From Rutstroemia sp. NJR-2017a BVV2 (lineage: Eukaryota > Ascomycota > Leotiomycetes > Helotiales > Rutstroemiaceae): a stretch of DNA of 64,000 bases. Numbering within the stretch: the stretch's first letter is position 1; each line of letters starts with the position of its first letter. Location of the stretch: the NCBI GenBank assembly GCA_002946415.1, contig NJPS01000042.1:124001-188000 (forward strand). The letters are read 5' to 3'. The notes below the pieces were generated by a model. The model saw nothing but the letters and a program-made list of their open reading frames with translations. It searched no databases and was not told the origin of the DNA. This document shows, in pieces, positions 23,737-33,783 of the stretch. The position numbers and the translations under genes were made by a program.

Positions 23737-26003
23737 ATGGATATGCTCATGAGCGGGATGAGTGGTGGTATGGATATGGGTTCCGATGGGATGTTCAGAA
23801 CTTATAATTCCAAGTTGGCGAGGGGGTATTGGTATATTATTGCCGGGTTCGTGGGATTCGTGTTGTTATGCAGAGGTTTTGAAGGGTATCAGAATTGGGA
23901 CAGGTTCGTAAACATTACTTCTCCCCAGTTCGTCGACGCCAGAGATGCTTTCGGAGTGGTTGGAAGAGTGGTGTGCGATCTGAAAACTGTCAGCGTGTGG
24001 TTTGGTAAGAAAGGAGTGACTGACCTGAACAAACAGATTACGGAGACGCCAGACACTCTCCCTTAAGCATCCCACCAAGCCTAGCAATCGATTGCAGCAG
24101 GCATACGCCACAGCTACTGCCATCCTCCGGGAGCTATCTTACCCTCAAATTACCTTCTCAATCCCCTACCTCTCTTGGTTATCTCCTCCCTCATCAGGCC
24201 GTGGTATCCTCCTCCTTTGCTACTGGGCAGTACTCATCTTCATGATGACCTACAATGTCACAATTAACGATGCCTACTATTTCGAGAGAATCGGTTTCCG
24301 AGGAGCTTGGATCTCCGTCACGCAAGTACCGCTTGTGTACCTACTTTCCTCAAAGTCGAACGTTATTGGATTCTTGGTGGGCAGTTCCCATGAAAGGCTG
24401 AACTGGTTCCATCGCTGGGTTTCGAGGACACTTCTCATCACTGTTACTGTGCATGGCTCATTCTTCCTGAGAGAGTGGATCCGAGCAGACTTCTTGTCAT
24501 TCGAGCTTAAAATGATGCCCATGGTCAAATACGGCATGGGAGCATGGTTTGTTCTTCTCTGGACATTCCTAAGTTCCTTAAGCCCGATAAGGGGGATGGC
24601 ATATGAAATCTTCGTGATGCAACACATTGCGGCAGCGGCTGTGTTTTTGTGGTTGCTGTTCATGCATGTTCCATATTATGCTCGGTACAACGTATGGTTC
24701 GCTATTGCCGCAATTTCTTTTGATTGGATCCTCCGGGGTGTTTTACTTGTTGTCCGGAACTTGAGAGTCAAGGTAGTCGGTGCAGCATGCAGAGGTATGC
24801 AGAGGATTGGGCACCAAGCTCAACTGCAAGCATTGAGCGATGATATAACAATTATTAGTATCAAAGACGCTCCTTTCACCTGGAAAGCTGGTCAACATCT
24901 GTATCTTTGGCTCCCAAGACTAGGTCCTCTTGAGACTCATCCGTTCACGATCGCAAGTCCATATCAGACGTCCGATAAATGCCATTGCAATGAGATCCAA
25001 CTAGCGATTCGCGCACAGAAGGGGTTCTCCAGACGGATACACAATTATGCATCGAAGATGCAGCAACTTGACAAGACGGCCATCTTGACCGCGTTCGTCG
25101 CTGGCCCTTATGGTGTACCACCTGTAGGCATCTTTATTCCCATAATTGTCGTTTATTTGTTTTTACTGACCCAAATTATAGAGCTGGAGCACTTACGAAA
25201 CCATTTTACTGATCTCTGCATCCACCGGTGCATCGTATACACTTCCAATCCTCGAGTCCATCCTCCACAACCCCGCCCCCACCTGTATTCAACGAATTCA
25301 ATTCCTTCTCGTTGCTCGTCACCGTCACCATATCGACTTTTATACTGACCGTCTATCGGTTGCACACGATCTTGCTGACAAGAAAGGCATTGAGTTGATC
25401 GTGAACATTGCTGTGACTGGCAATGATGGAATGTCCATGACTAGTTCAAGAGCAGAAGGAAAATCGTCATCCGAATTGAGCGACGAAGAGAAGAATAGCC
25501 AGGGCGACGTAGTCGTCAAGTCGATATCGGATGCCTCATCAATCTCAACCACTCCTGTCGAGAAAGGCTGTTGTTGTAACCCACGAGCAACAGCAACCGC
25601 GAACGATGACGCGATCTCCATACGAAGTGCAAAACGACAAACATATATAGACGAGAAGAAAGATGAAATAACCCCATACACCACCATTCAACCTATATCA
25701 AATGCGCCCAGCTCATCCTCAACACAAGAAGGTTGTTGTTGCGCCAAAAAAGCAAAGGCTGCGCCAAGAGAGAGTCCCAGCAGGAGGAATATTATTTATC
25801 TTGACGGGCGGCCTGAAATAAGTCAGTTCCTAAGGAAACCGATAGAAATGACCGGAGGAGAAACAGCGGTAACTGTCTGTGGAGGAAAGAGTCTAGTAGC
25901 TAAGGTGCGAAATTCTGTGGCTGCGTTGAGTGATGAGAGAGCAGTTCATAAGGGAACGGGAGCGAATGGGATATTCTTGCATGTGGAAGAGTATTGTTTC
26001 TAG
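23737..26003 (+). CDS. Ferric/cupric reductase (FRE family) with Met-rich N-terminus
   Basis: Three exons (23737-23903, 24037-25123, 25182-26003) sum to 2076 nt, 691 aa. The two heme pairs are spaced as in NOX/FRE enzymes: His181 and His195, His252 and His266. FAD binding is at HPFTIAS (357-363), the NADPH-side GPYG at 412-415, then ISASTGASYTLP. The end IFLHVEEYCF is the usual FRE C-terminus. It should reduce Fe(III) or Cu(II) outside the plasma membrane using cytosolic NADPH. Two oddities point to copper. Seven Met fall in the first 19 residues (positions 1, 3, 5, 8, 12, 14, 19), and Cys triplets occur at 548-550 and 603-605 in a long charged insertion of the NADPH domain. The first donor (GTTCGT) is weak; a donor at 23910 (GTAAAC) is the alternative but breaks frame with the same acceptor. 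Confidence 0.9.
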
Positions 26004-26277
26004 ACTTTGTACTTATATATTACTAATAACGTACTTGTGATAATCATGATCACTGTCAAGCTCACCTCCATATCTTCTATCATCGCAGCAAGAGATTTTG
26101 AGGTGTAGTCCTTCCTCCAAGCACGTCGAGGCCCATTCACGTGCGCCGCTATCGCTCCCGATCCTTTTACGTCAACGCTAGTGCAGCCATGCAGCAGCCT
26201 TCCCTCCAAGAATTACTACTACGCCGTTGACTCACATCGAGAAGTCAGCTCGAGACAAAAGGATGCACTAATCGTGG
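26004..26277. other. Short intergenic gap before the transposon
   Basis: No gene. The segment contains the 3' end of the reductase gene and the left flank of the Fot1/pogo-like element. I could not fix the element's left end. Confidence 0.4.
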
Positions 26278-26418
26278 GTGGCCCCACTTATGCTTGGATC
26301 ATGCCAGCATGCGCCTAAGTGGGCGAAAGCGAATGAGAACATGCAAGCGCATGAGACTTTTTTTGATCAAAAGTACCATCATTCCTATGTAATTTACACC
26401 AAAAATCCGGTACCCTCG

Positions 26419-26961
26419 ATGCTGCCCCCTGAAGAGCGTTTGCCCAAAGCTCTAATATGGGCGCGGCAACACCCTGATGATAAGCTGGTTGTAGTTGCCC
26501 GATTATTTAAGGTCAACTACAAGACTTTACACCGCCATATGCAGGCTGGTACGGCTGGAAGAACCCCCCGCGGAGGCTTTAATCGAATCCTGTCGGCGGC
26601 TCAAGAGGATATCATTTTGCACTGGATTCAAGATCAAAGTAATGCCCGTCAGTATGCCACTAAGAGGCAGATCTATGCTGCTATTGCATGTCTAAAAGCA
26701 GAGGGGGACCCGCATACTAATCCCCCTAGCTGGAGGTGGTTTCAACAATGGTTCAAATCGACAAAATCTCTCCATACTGTTCGTACAAAGCCGATTAGTT
26801 ATAAACGCGTTGGGGCACATGATTTGGGCCATATAGAGCATTGGTTTGCCGACTACAAATCAGGGTTAGCCAGATATAAGATCACTACAGAGAACCTCTA
26901 TAATATGGATGAGACGAATATACGACTAGCCTGCTTAATCGGCCAGGAGCATGGACCGTAA
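26419..26961 (+). pseudogene. Fot1/pogo transposase, 5' fragment
   Basis: From ATG 26419 the frame runs 180 codons: MLPPEERLPKALIWARQ, then AQEDIILHWIQDQSNARQYA, PSWRWFQQWF and LYNMDETNIRL. The layout is psq-type HTH, then HTH_Tnp_Tc5, then the first catalytic Asp block of DDE_1. It breaks at the TAA that follows GQEHGP, close to where the inserted Tc1/mariner copy begins. Translation upstream to 26278 is open but probably non-coding. Confidence 0.75.
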
Positions 26962-26989
26962 GCGGCAACAGAATCATCATGGCAACAAC

Positions 26990-28320
26990 TTATATTTAAT
27001 TTAATAATAAATCTAAACTACCACTTATTGCCTCGAATAGGACCTCCTTCTGATCGTACGAGCTCGATATATCTTCTAGATATATCAGAAATGCAGTGGC
27101 GGATCTCCGCTATAATGATTTTGTCCTATTCTTCTTGTAAGGCCTGTTTCATCTCCTCCTCAGAATCGAAGATTCTTTTTTGCAACCTTTGTTTAATAAT
27201 AGCCCAAATACCTTCTATAGGATTAAGATCAGGGCTCTGAGCAGGATACCGGAGGTTTTTAATATTGTAGGCTCTCTTATATTCCTCTACTAGTCCTGCT
27301 TTCTGTATACTATATAATGGATCGCTGTCTTCTAAAAGATATTATTGTTTATTGTCGATTTTACATATCTACTTGATAGTATCGATGTAGATAGGTAGCA
27401 GGTTCTCTATATAGTACTTTTGAGTCATTGAGTTATCCTGAACCTTGACCTCTCAGGTATAAGGTTTGGATACCTCCTACTCTATCAGGCGATACTTATA
27501 ATCCTCTTCTGTTTCAGTTGTAGGATATCGACGAGGCTTCGGGGGTATAGGAGGCTATTCGATTTTATCCTCTTTATTATTGTAGAACCTCAGTTTCTCT
27601 GCTTTCCCCCACCAACTGATCCAAGCAGCAATATGAAACCGGACCCCTTTAAGTGGAGATCTCTCTTCGATATTCTCTGGCCTATCGCGAGTTCCTTGCT
27701 CTTGCAGTACTCTGCCTTAACTCTGTATATTAGGATCGATATATATTTCATCTGTAAATACTATATAATCCCAAAAGCCGAACACTTCGTTGTACAAATG
27801 TTCGTTCCTATAAACTATCCGATCTCATGATTTTTGGGTGAAATAACCTTCTTTATAAAGGTATAGAGATATCTCCCAGCTTTCTTAACATACTCCTTGA
27901 GTTTCCGCTGTAATTACCGCTTCTTAACTAGGATTTTGTGGTATTCGATTTGAGTATCAAGTAGCTGTTTGCGGACATGGTTTTGGACAGAGAAACCAAC
28001 ATCTTACATATCGATTTAATGACTCTAGAGTTGCAGCCAAGTACTTTCGACCTTGGCCATATATACCGCTTTGCTTCTTCACCTATATCTAGGTATTATT
28101 GCCGCCATTTTCGTGCCGTCGACTCTGCAATATAACACTCCTTCGCTATCGTACAAACAGCTTTAGAGTTCCCCTCGTATACCAGGGTATTGAAGAACTG
28201 GGTTCTCCTTGGAGTCTTAGCTTCCCTACCTTCTAGAGGACCAGGAGAAGGAGTCCTAAAGGGTCTCAAGCATGTTGGTGGCGCTATGGTTGTAGTTGTT
28301 GGTGATTAAATGCATATGGC
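26990..28320 (-). mobile_element. RIP-degraded Tc1/mariner transposon nested in the Fot1-like copy
   Basis: Minus-strand translation across many stops recovers a Tc1/mariner transposase. The N-terminal HTH reads EGREAKTPRRTQFFNTL and ECYIAESTARKWRQ (about 28230-28100). The C-terminal block is QSPDLNPIEGIWAIIKQRL, the DDE_3 signature, at about 27250-27190, followed by IAEIRHCISDISRRYIELVR and GGPIRGNKW with a stop near 27025. The interior is AT-rich and dense in TA dinucleotides, with numerous TAA/TAG/TGA, as expected from repeat-induced point mutation. Terminal repeats could not be defined by eye. The copy cannot encode a functional enzyme. Confidence 0.7.
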
Positions 28321-28660
28321 TAAGATGATGATATTTGCGCTTATGGCCCGTGCGCACGGAATTTTGTCACCCACTATTGGTAGAGGTTTACGAAGAGACC
28401 CCTGAGAATCGACGGTCAAATGACCGTAATGGAGACCATATGTGCAGATGGTACTACAATCCATCCAATGGTTATTCTATCTGGCAAGCAACACATGGAA
28501 TCATGGTGGGAGCTACGACAACCGGACGAAGGAGAGGAATCATATGCATTATCCGAGTTAGGGTTTACAAATGATTAGCTTACCATGAAGTGGTTTAAAC
28601 ACTTCCTTGCTCAAATTGGCCGAGAAGTACAACTGGAGGATACAACTGTATTACCCTGGA

Positions 28661-28944
28661 AGATGTTTCATTCGCGCGTTTCCAATTTTATTCCTTCTGG
28701 GCCGACGGGTTATTCTTGGCCAGTCTTGCTTACCTCATTTATTTTGCGAATGATTCATTCTTGTACGATGTTGTATTGCACTTTTTTTTTGACTTGGTAA
28801 GAGTGAATGACTTAATTGATTGCTTACCTTGCTTGCTTGAATGATTGAGTGAATTGTCTGTCCTCTCCTTGCTTCTCACAACATCTCGCATCGATACCAC
28901 TGACTATCGCAACCTCACCCCACTTCACTCCGACTGCATCAGAG
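28661..28944. other. Transposon 3' flank and DUF7730-gene promoter
   Basis: No gene. The first part may still be degraded transposon. The rest, with a GCTTGCTTGAATGATTGAGTG-like stretch and C-rich sequence up to 28944, is the probable leader of the next gene. Confidence 0.4.
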
Positions 28945-30299
28945 ATGTACGCACTCCGCCATCGCGAACCGGACCGCAACCGGTTGACTACTATATTTAT
29001 TTGGAAAGCGTTGAATAAACTGCCGAAAGGGAAGCCCCTTCCGGATGAGGGGAGGAAGGGGAAGAAGGAGTATACCCCGTTGCCTAGACGGCCGGGGGAA
29101 GAAAGGAAGTGGAGTGGGAAGATGGGGAAGGGGTATGTGCCTGAAGTGGAGATTTTGAAGAGGGTGAGGAGGGAGAGGAGGTTGAGTTGGGAGGAGGAGG
29201 TGGTGGAGAGGGAGGAGGTGGTGGAGAGGGAGGAGGAGGGGGAGGAAGAAGATGAGATGGTGACGAAGTATAGGTTTGAGAGGATTGTGCGAACAGAAAC
29301 GGAGTTGGAAGGGGTGGAAAATGAGATGGTGACAAAGTATGGGTTTGAGAGGACGGCGCCAAAAGAAACAGTGTCAACAGGAATGGAGACCAACGACACA
29401 GATGATGCGCAAAAGGTGGGCCAGAAAGGAAGGTATGAGACTCAGCATCAAGCACAATTCTTCAGCATGCTACCCAAAGAAGTGAGGTGGTTAATTTATG
29501 AGAAAGTGCTCGGGGGGCGGGTGCTGCATATCGTGAGGAGAACAAAACAGTTGGGTCATGTCCCTTGTAAACGAGGAGATTCAGAAAAAGAATCATGTCG
29601 AGCGCTGGGGTGTAGGGGCTTTAAAGAGTACAATGGGTATTATGCTTCGAACGGAGAAGAACACGGAGACCTAATTCAGATGCTACAGGTTTGTAGACGA
29701 TTGTATGTCCACTACTTCCATGCTTGTCTTTTTCTTGAGCCTACTCCCAAATTTCTTGCCGTCATGTATTGACAATGAGCCCTGGGAGTCCAGAGACTAA
29801 TGAACCCAGATACACTGAAGCAATACCCATTCTCTATTCTACCAATACATTCGACTTCGACAGCATGGAAACAGTCCTCTCCTTCTCCAACCTGATCCCC
29901 TCCCACCGCTTCGACACCATCCAAACCATATCCCTCGACTTCCAATTCAGCACCTCGAACCAATACAACGAGTCCTCATCGAACAACACACCGCGCTGGG
30001 AGCGTACGTGGATGGTCATTGGGAGTATGAAGAGTCTGCAGGAGTTAAATGCGGTTATTTTGTGGCCGAGAATCATGCCGAGCTGGCAGCATGAGTTGAG
30101 ATTGTTGGAGCCGTTGAGGATGGTCACGGGATTGAGGACGTTTGATGTGCAGTTGGTGGAGTTGACGAAGGAGGCGAAGGGGTTTGATCCGAAGGTGAAG
30201 TATAAACATTTGGGAAAGGTGGTGGGGGGTGATGATGTGGAGAGCGAGGAGCAGTTACCGTTTAGGATTATTAGGAGGAGGGAGTCGGATTTGGGGTAG
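28945..30299 (+). CDS. DUF7730-like fungal protein of unknown function
   Basis: Two exons (28945-29702 and 29810-30299) sum to 1248 nt, 415 aa. ATG 28945 is the first ATG in frame; the frame is open upstream to 28849 but only from GTG. The first 150 residues are highly charged, with a Glu-rich run (EEEVVEREEVVEREEEGEEE) at about residues 88-107. The conserved domain starts at FFSMLPKEVRWLIYEKVLGG and continues with LHIVRRTKQLGHVPC, a Cys pair and LLQ-type LIQMLQVCRRL. After the intron it reads YTEAIPILYSTNTFDFDS. This pattern is shared by many fungal proteins (DUF7730, related to 2EXR), often next to transposons and in variable regions. Its molecular role is unknown. The coding strand becomes G-rich after about 29995. 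Confidence 0.8.
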
Positions 30300-31161
30300 G
30301 AGGTGAGGGTTTCGATTTTGGATCTGTCAATATGTGCTTACTTTGTATGTCGACTTACAAGCAGTCAGCCTTCGCATACGAAGTTGGCTTTGGGAGTGAG
30401 AGTATGGTAACATCATGCTATATATACACCTTGGAAGAGACTCGGGGATTGGAGACCCATGTTGCTGGACTGTATAGACTGGAAAGGCGATATCTAAAGC
30501 ATAAAGTTACTAGCTGTATACCTTTCAGTGACGCTGAACTTGCACGAACAAGAAACATCGATTAATTTGAGGCTTCAGCTGCGCATCAAATTTCTTATGC
30601 TCACCATTATGAGTATATTGACTCTCAGATGTACCAAGATTGCATCTTTAAATCAAGAAAGTCAGCAAGAAAGAATGGCACTTCGCCCGCAGACAATTTT
30701 TTCTTGGAGGAAAGGTGAGTGACTCCGATTTTGGATCTCGGAACGATATTGGCCAGGTCCTTGGACTGACCAGACATTATATGGATCGTTATGCACTCTC
30801 CGATGTCACTTTGGGGTTTCTAATGTAAACAATGTCGAATATCAACAACGCTCCAGCAACCATCTACTGTACGACAACTTTGAGGTGAATTAGTAGCGAG
30901 AACTTTTCACCTTCAAAACAAAACACACTCCAGATCCATTTCATTTTACTTCTTTTCTTTAATCTTTCATGAGTCTCACTTCCATTACTGGCTAAGTTCG
31001 TTCCTCCGAAACTGAATTTCTAGAGACCTTAAGTGTTTTTTCCAATTGCTGTACCTTCTTCGCTCCTTCCTTGAGTATATACAACCATACCCTGCAATTT
31101 TCCTACTCTTTTCTTCAAAAAGGTTCTCTCACCTTTCAATCAACACATCGACAACCTCGAC
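30300..31161. other. Intergenic, promoter of the coiled-coil gene
   Basis: No gene is supported. The last 250 bases upstream of 31162 are T- and C-rich (TTTTACTTCTTTTCTTTAATC and similar), which is common in fungal leaders. Confidence 0.5.
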
Positions 31162-32670
31162 ATGGATAAGATTGACCCTCTCGTCTGGAAACTACGAGCT
31201 CTGGCTCAGCGCAAGAATGACTTCGATGCGCAACAACAAGAAGAGGACAGAGAAAACTCCGCTCCTCACATAGAACTTCAGCCCAGAGGTCATGTTCTCA
31301 TTAAACTGAGGCAGGACAAAAACAAAAGACTCGTGGCTCTAGACAAGGAGCAACAGGAAGAAATTATCCAGGTGGAAGATAAGTATGCCCAGAAACGAAA
31401 AGAGGTCACAGCCAAATACGAGACATTATATACTGAAACACTCGAGCAATTATACAAAGAGCTTCCATTTCGTGAAGTTGATCACCTTCGTGCGCGGGAA
31501 GCTGAAGCTACTTCGGCAGAGAACGCTCTGAGACAGGAGGCATTCGAGCTTCTTCAACAGGCGGCTGATGCACTGAAGAGCGAAAAGACTATCTATGTTA
31601 CAGACCGTACGACTGCCTCGGCTGTTCTTAAGAATGAAACACCACCATATACAGATGGAAGTAGATCATCGACTTCTTTCTCCCTGCCTGACTACCGTAA
31701 TCAGCATGCGAGTCCGAGCGAACGCCAACCACTTCTAGCTGCTGCTGGTGACGATTTCACAGATCCCCCTCGACCCCGAAGCTATATGGATGAGGAATTC
31801 CATGGTCTCGACACTCCACCTAAACCTGAAAACTCAAAACCTGCAGCGAAAGTCGACGAAGATTATGACCATGATGCTCATCATGCTCCGAAGCGACAGA
31901 GAAGTATAGAATCCAGCCCCTTCGAACAATTCTACGACATCCCGGATATCAATGAGAAAGTCCTCCAGAATCGAAGTGCTTCAAACCTCGCTGCTCCTAC
32001 TGATCCCACTCCATCGAGAACCAAACCCCCAGTCAGAGCCGTGGCACTCGTCAGCTCTATCGAACGGTCCACAAAACCCCCTAGGAGCGCTCCAAACCGC
32101 CGAAAACCCCCTCTCCACACGGACGACGATGACAGTGACGACTTCACTCCCCTAAGCCAGAAAAAACCCAAACGCCGCAAAGCATCCGGCCGTGCTAAAA
32201 CATCCACCACCAACCGCACTCTCGTACCCACCCACTCTGACATCCTCCTATCCCCCGGCTTTAACATAAACTACATATCCTACGATCCCGGTTCTCCCTC
32301 TCGCTCCTACCCTGTAACCTGGAACCCAGGCGCCGGCGGCACCACCTACCGGCTGCAAGAAAACAAAGGCAAACCCGGGCGTCTGTACGTGTACGACGGG
32401 GTAGATTCGTTAGCTGTTGGTAATCAAAAGATGACGATTGATAACACATGGACTCTGGGCGCGTTTGTCCATCGCGAGACGTGCAGGATCGAGATGTATA
32501 GACCGAGGATCGGTGCGGAGATTAAGTTGGGGGAGGAGGAGAGGGTGAGTGAGGAGGATGTTAGGAGTGCGAGGATGAGGATTCGGTTTGTTGATGGGGT
32601 GCAGTTGGAGGGGTTTCTGGGGTGGTTTGGGAGGGTATATGGGAGGGAGGTGAAGGTGGAGGAGACGTAG
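31162..32670 (+). CDS. Hypothetical coiled-coil protein, probably nuclear
   Basis: An uninterrupted frame from ATG 31162 encodes 502 aa. Residues about 35-140 are Gln/Glu/Lys-rich and predicted coiled coil (DKEQQEEIIQVEDKYAQKRK). The middle is disordered, Pro/Ser-rich, with basic patches that look like nuclear signals (APKRQRS, NRRKPP, QKKPKRRKASGRAK). From about residue 365 a more compact region reads LLSPGFNINYISYDPG, GGTTYRLQENKGKPGRLYVYDG and RIRFVDGVQLEGFLGWFGRVYG. I do not recognise a named domain. The annotated stop is TAG at 32668-32670. An alternative splice (donor GTGAAG near 32650, acceptor CAG at 32699) would add a plausible tail, then a strong GTAAGT donor at 32799, and end at 32947; this is unresolved. 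Confidence 0.75.
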   Translation: MDKIDPLVWKLRALAQRKNDFDAQQQEEDRENSAPHIELQPRGHVLIKLRQDKNKRLVALDKEQQEEIIQVEDKYAQKRKEVTAKYETLYTETLEQLYKELPFREVDHLRAREAEATSAENALRQEAFELLQQAADALKSEKTIYVTDRTTASAVLKNETPPYTDGSRSSTSFSLPDYRNQHASPSERQPLLAAAGDDFTDPPRPRSYMDEEFHGLDTPPKPENSKPAAKVDEDYDHDAHHAPKRQRSIESSPFEQFYDIPDINEKVLQNRSASNLAAPTDPTPSRTKPPVRAVALVSSIERSTKPPRSAPNRRKPPLHTDDDDSDDFTPLSQKKPKRRKASGRAKTSTTNRTLVPTHSDILLSPGFNINYISYDPGSPSRSYPVTWNPGAGGTTYRLQENKGKPGRLYVYDGVDSLAVGNQKMTIDNTWTLGAFVHRETCRIEMYRPRIGAEIKLGEEERVSEEDVRSARMRIRFVDGVQLEGFLGWFGRVYGREVKVEET

Positions 32671-33783
32671 GTGGTTTCTTTTTAGGGGAGCTGCATTGCA
32701 GGAAACTGAACTGACAGAGCGGGGTTATAGGGAGCTTCTTGCAAGTGTGTCGGATTTTGTGAATGATCGGGAATCTCGTCCTGCTTTGAGGGAAAGTAAG
32801 TAGAGAGCTGCTTCAACTCCTTTCTCGTTCTTTCCCCTCTTACTTAGCCTCCTATCTTCGTTTCCGTAACGACGGAGAACTAACAGATCGATTACAGAAA
32901 TCGAGATGAGGAGAAGACTGGCTCGGATCGCTTCGCCGGAGCTTTGAAGTTTTGTATTCGGCTGATGAAAGTGTACGGTTTTGCGGCGAAAGAGATGATG
33001 TTATATATACTATCATATACTATACTTCAGCGGGAGAAAGACATGTTTCGTGGCATGTCAGAAAGTGGCTGTCGGTGTGGGTATATATGAGTGGTACTTT
33101 TACGACGTGATGTGAGATTATGGTATGGATTGTGCGGGCCGTTGTAGATCTGCTTAGGTTGCGGTATGTTGGGAGAGAGATATAGAGGTTGGTGCTGGGC
33201 TGGCATATTGAGAGAATGTTTAAGTTTGTTCGTGTATGTCTTTGGTAGAGGAGTGATGGGATGAGCATGGGAATGAGAATGGGAAGATGGATGGATATAT
33301 GTACTAGTATAATAGCAGAAATCGAATCTTGCTCTGTGTGCTTCACAGAGTTAGAGACCTCTATGAGGAGATGTATGGATGCATGGGCTGAATGACTAAC
33401 CAGGGCGGAATTCGTGGTTATCTATCTGCGCGTCCTGTCAAAATCGATCGACTTTCACTAAGAGGTTGATCATCTGAAGTTTATTCATCTCATCTTATTT
33501 CACCCTATCATGTTAGGATTTGTTTTTATATGCCATAATGTTTCCCCGCTCATCTCATCCCATCTCATCCATCCCATGTTATTCGGACGAAGACTGATAG
33601 AAGTTCTTTTCGTCTTGTTTGGTAACTCTCCTTCAGTGAGTGCACCGCCATCTCGGTATCGTCACAGATCATCCATGCCTAGCCATTCTATTTTCCCCTT
33701 TTTTGTTCGTTGCGAAGTCCTTACTTCCACCCAACACCATATCCTTTCCCTCCTCTACCAACCATCATCGCACTCACCCCTCC
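32671..33783. other. Intergenic between convergent genes, with possible extra exons
   Basis: The first 280 bases may contain further exons of the upstream coiled-coil gene (an open frame ETELTERGYRELLASVSDF near 32700-32790 and a GTAAGT donor at 32799). The remainder looks non-coding, with C-rich and CATCTCATCCCATCTCATCC-like runs near 33550. Confidence 0.4.

Larger units (their letters stand above)
26278..28660 (+). mobile_element. Fot1/pogo-type DNA transposon, split by a second insertion
   Basis: The left part (transposase from about 26419 to 26958) has a helix-turn-helix (ALIWARQHPD...VNYKTLHRHMQAG), a Tc5/CENP-B-like half, and the start of the DDE domain at LYNMDETNIRL. It stops at 26959-26961. 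The right part resumes at about 28380-28575, on the same strand, with METICADGTTIHPMVILSG, the second block of the DDE_1 domain. That part carries a one-base frameshift near 28410, where an extra A in TCAAATGACC moves the frame, and a TAG stop at about 28574. Between the parts lies a different transposon on the opposite strand. An imperfect inverted repeat (CCCACTTATGC / GCGCCTAAGTGGG, 26283-26324) may be part of the left end. No matching right terminal repeat was found, so the 3' end is probably truncated. The copy is inactive. Confidence 0.75.

Noticed and set aside
28849..28944. Upstream extension of the DUF7730-like protein
   Set aside because: The extended frame begins with GTG, not ATG; the first in-frame ATG is 28945.
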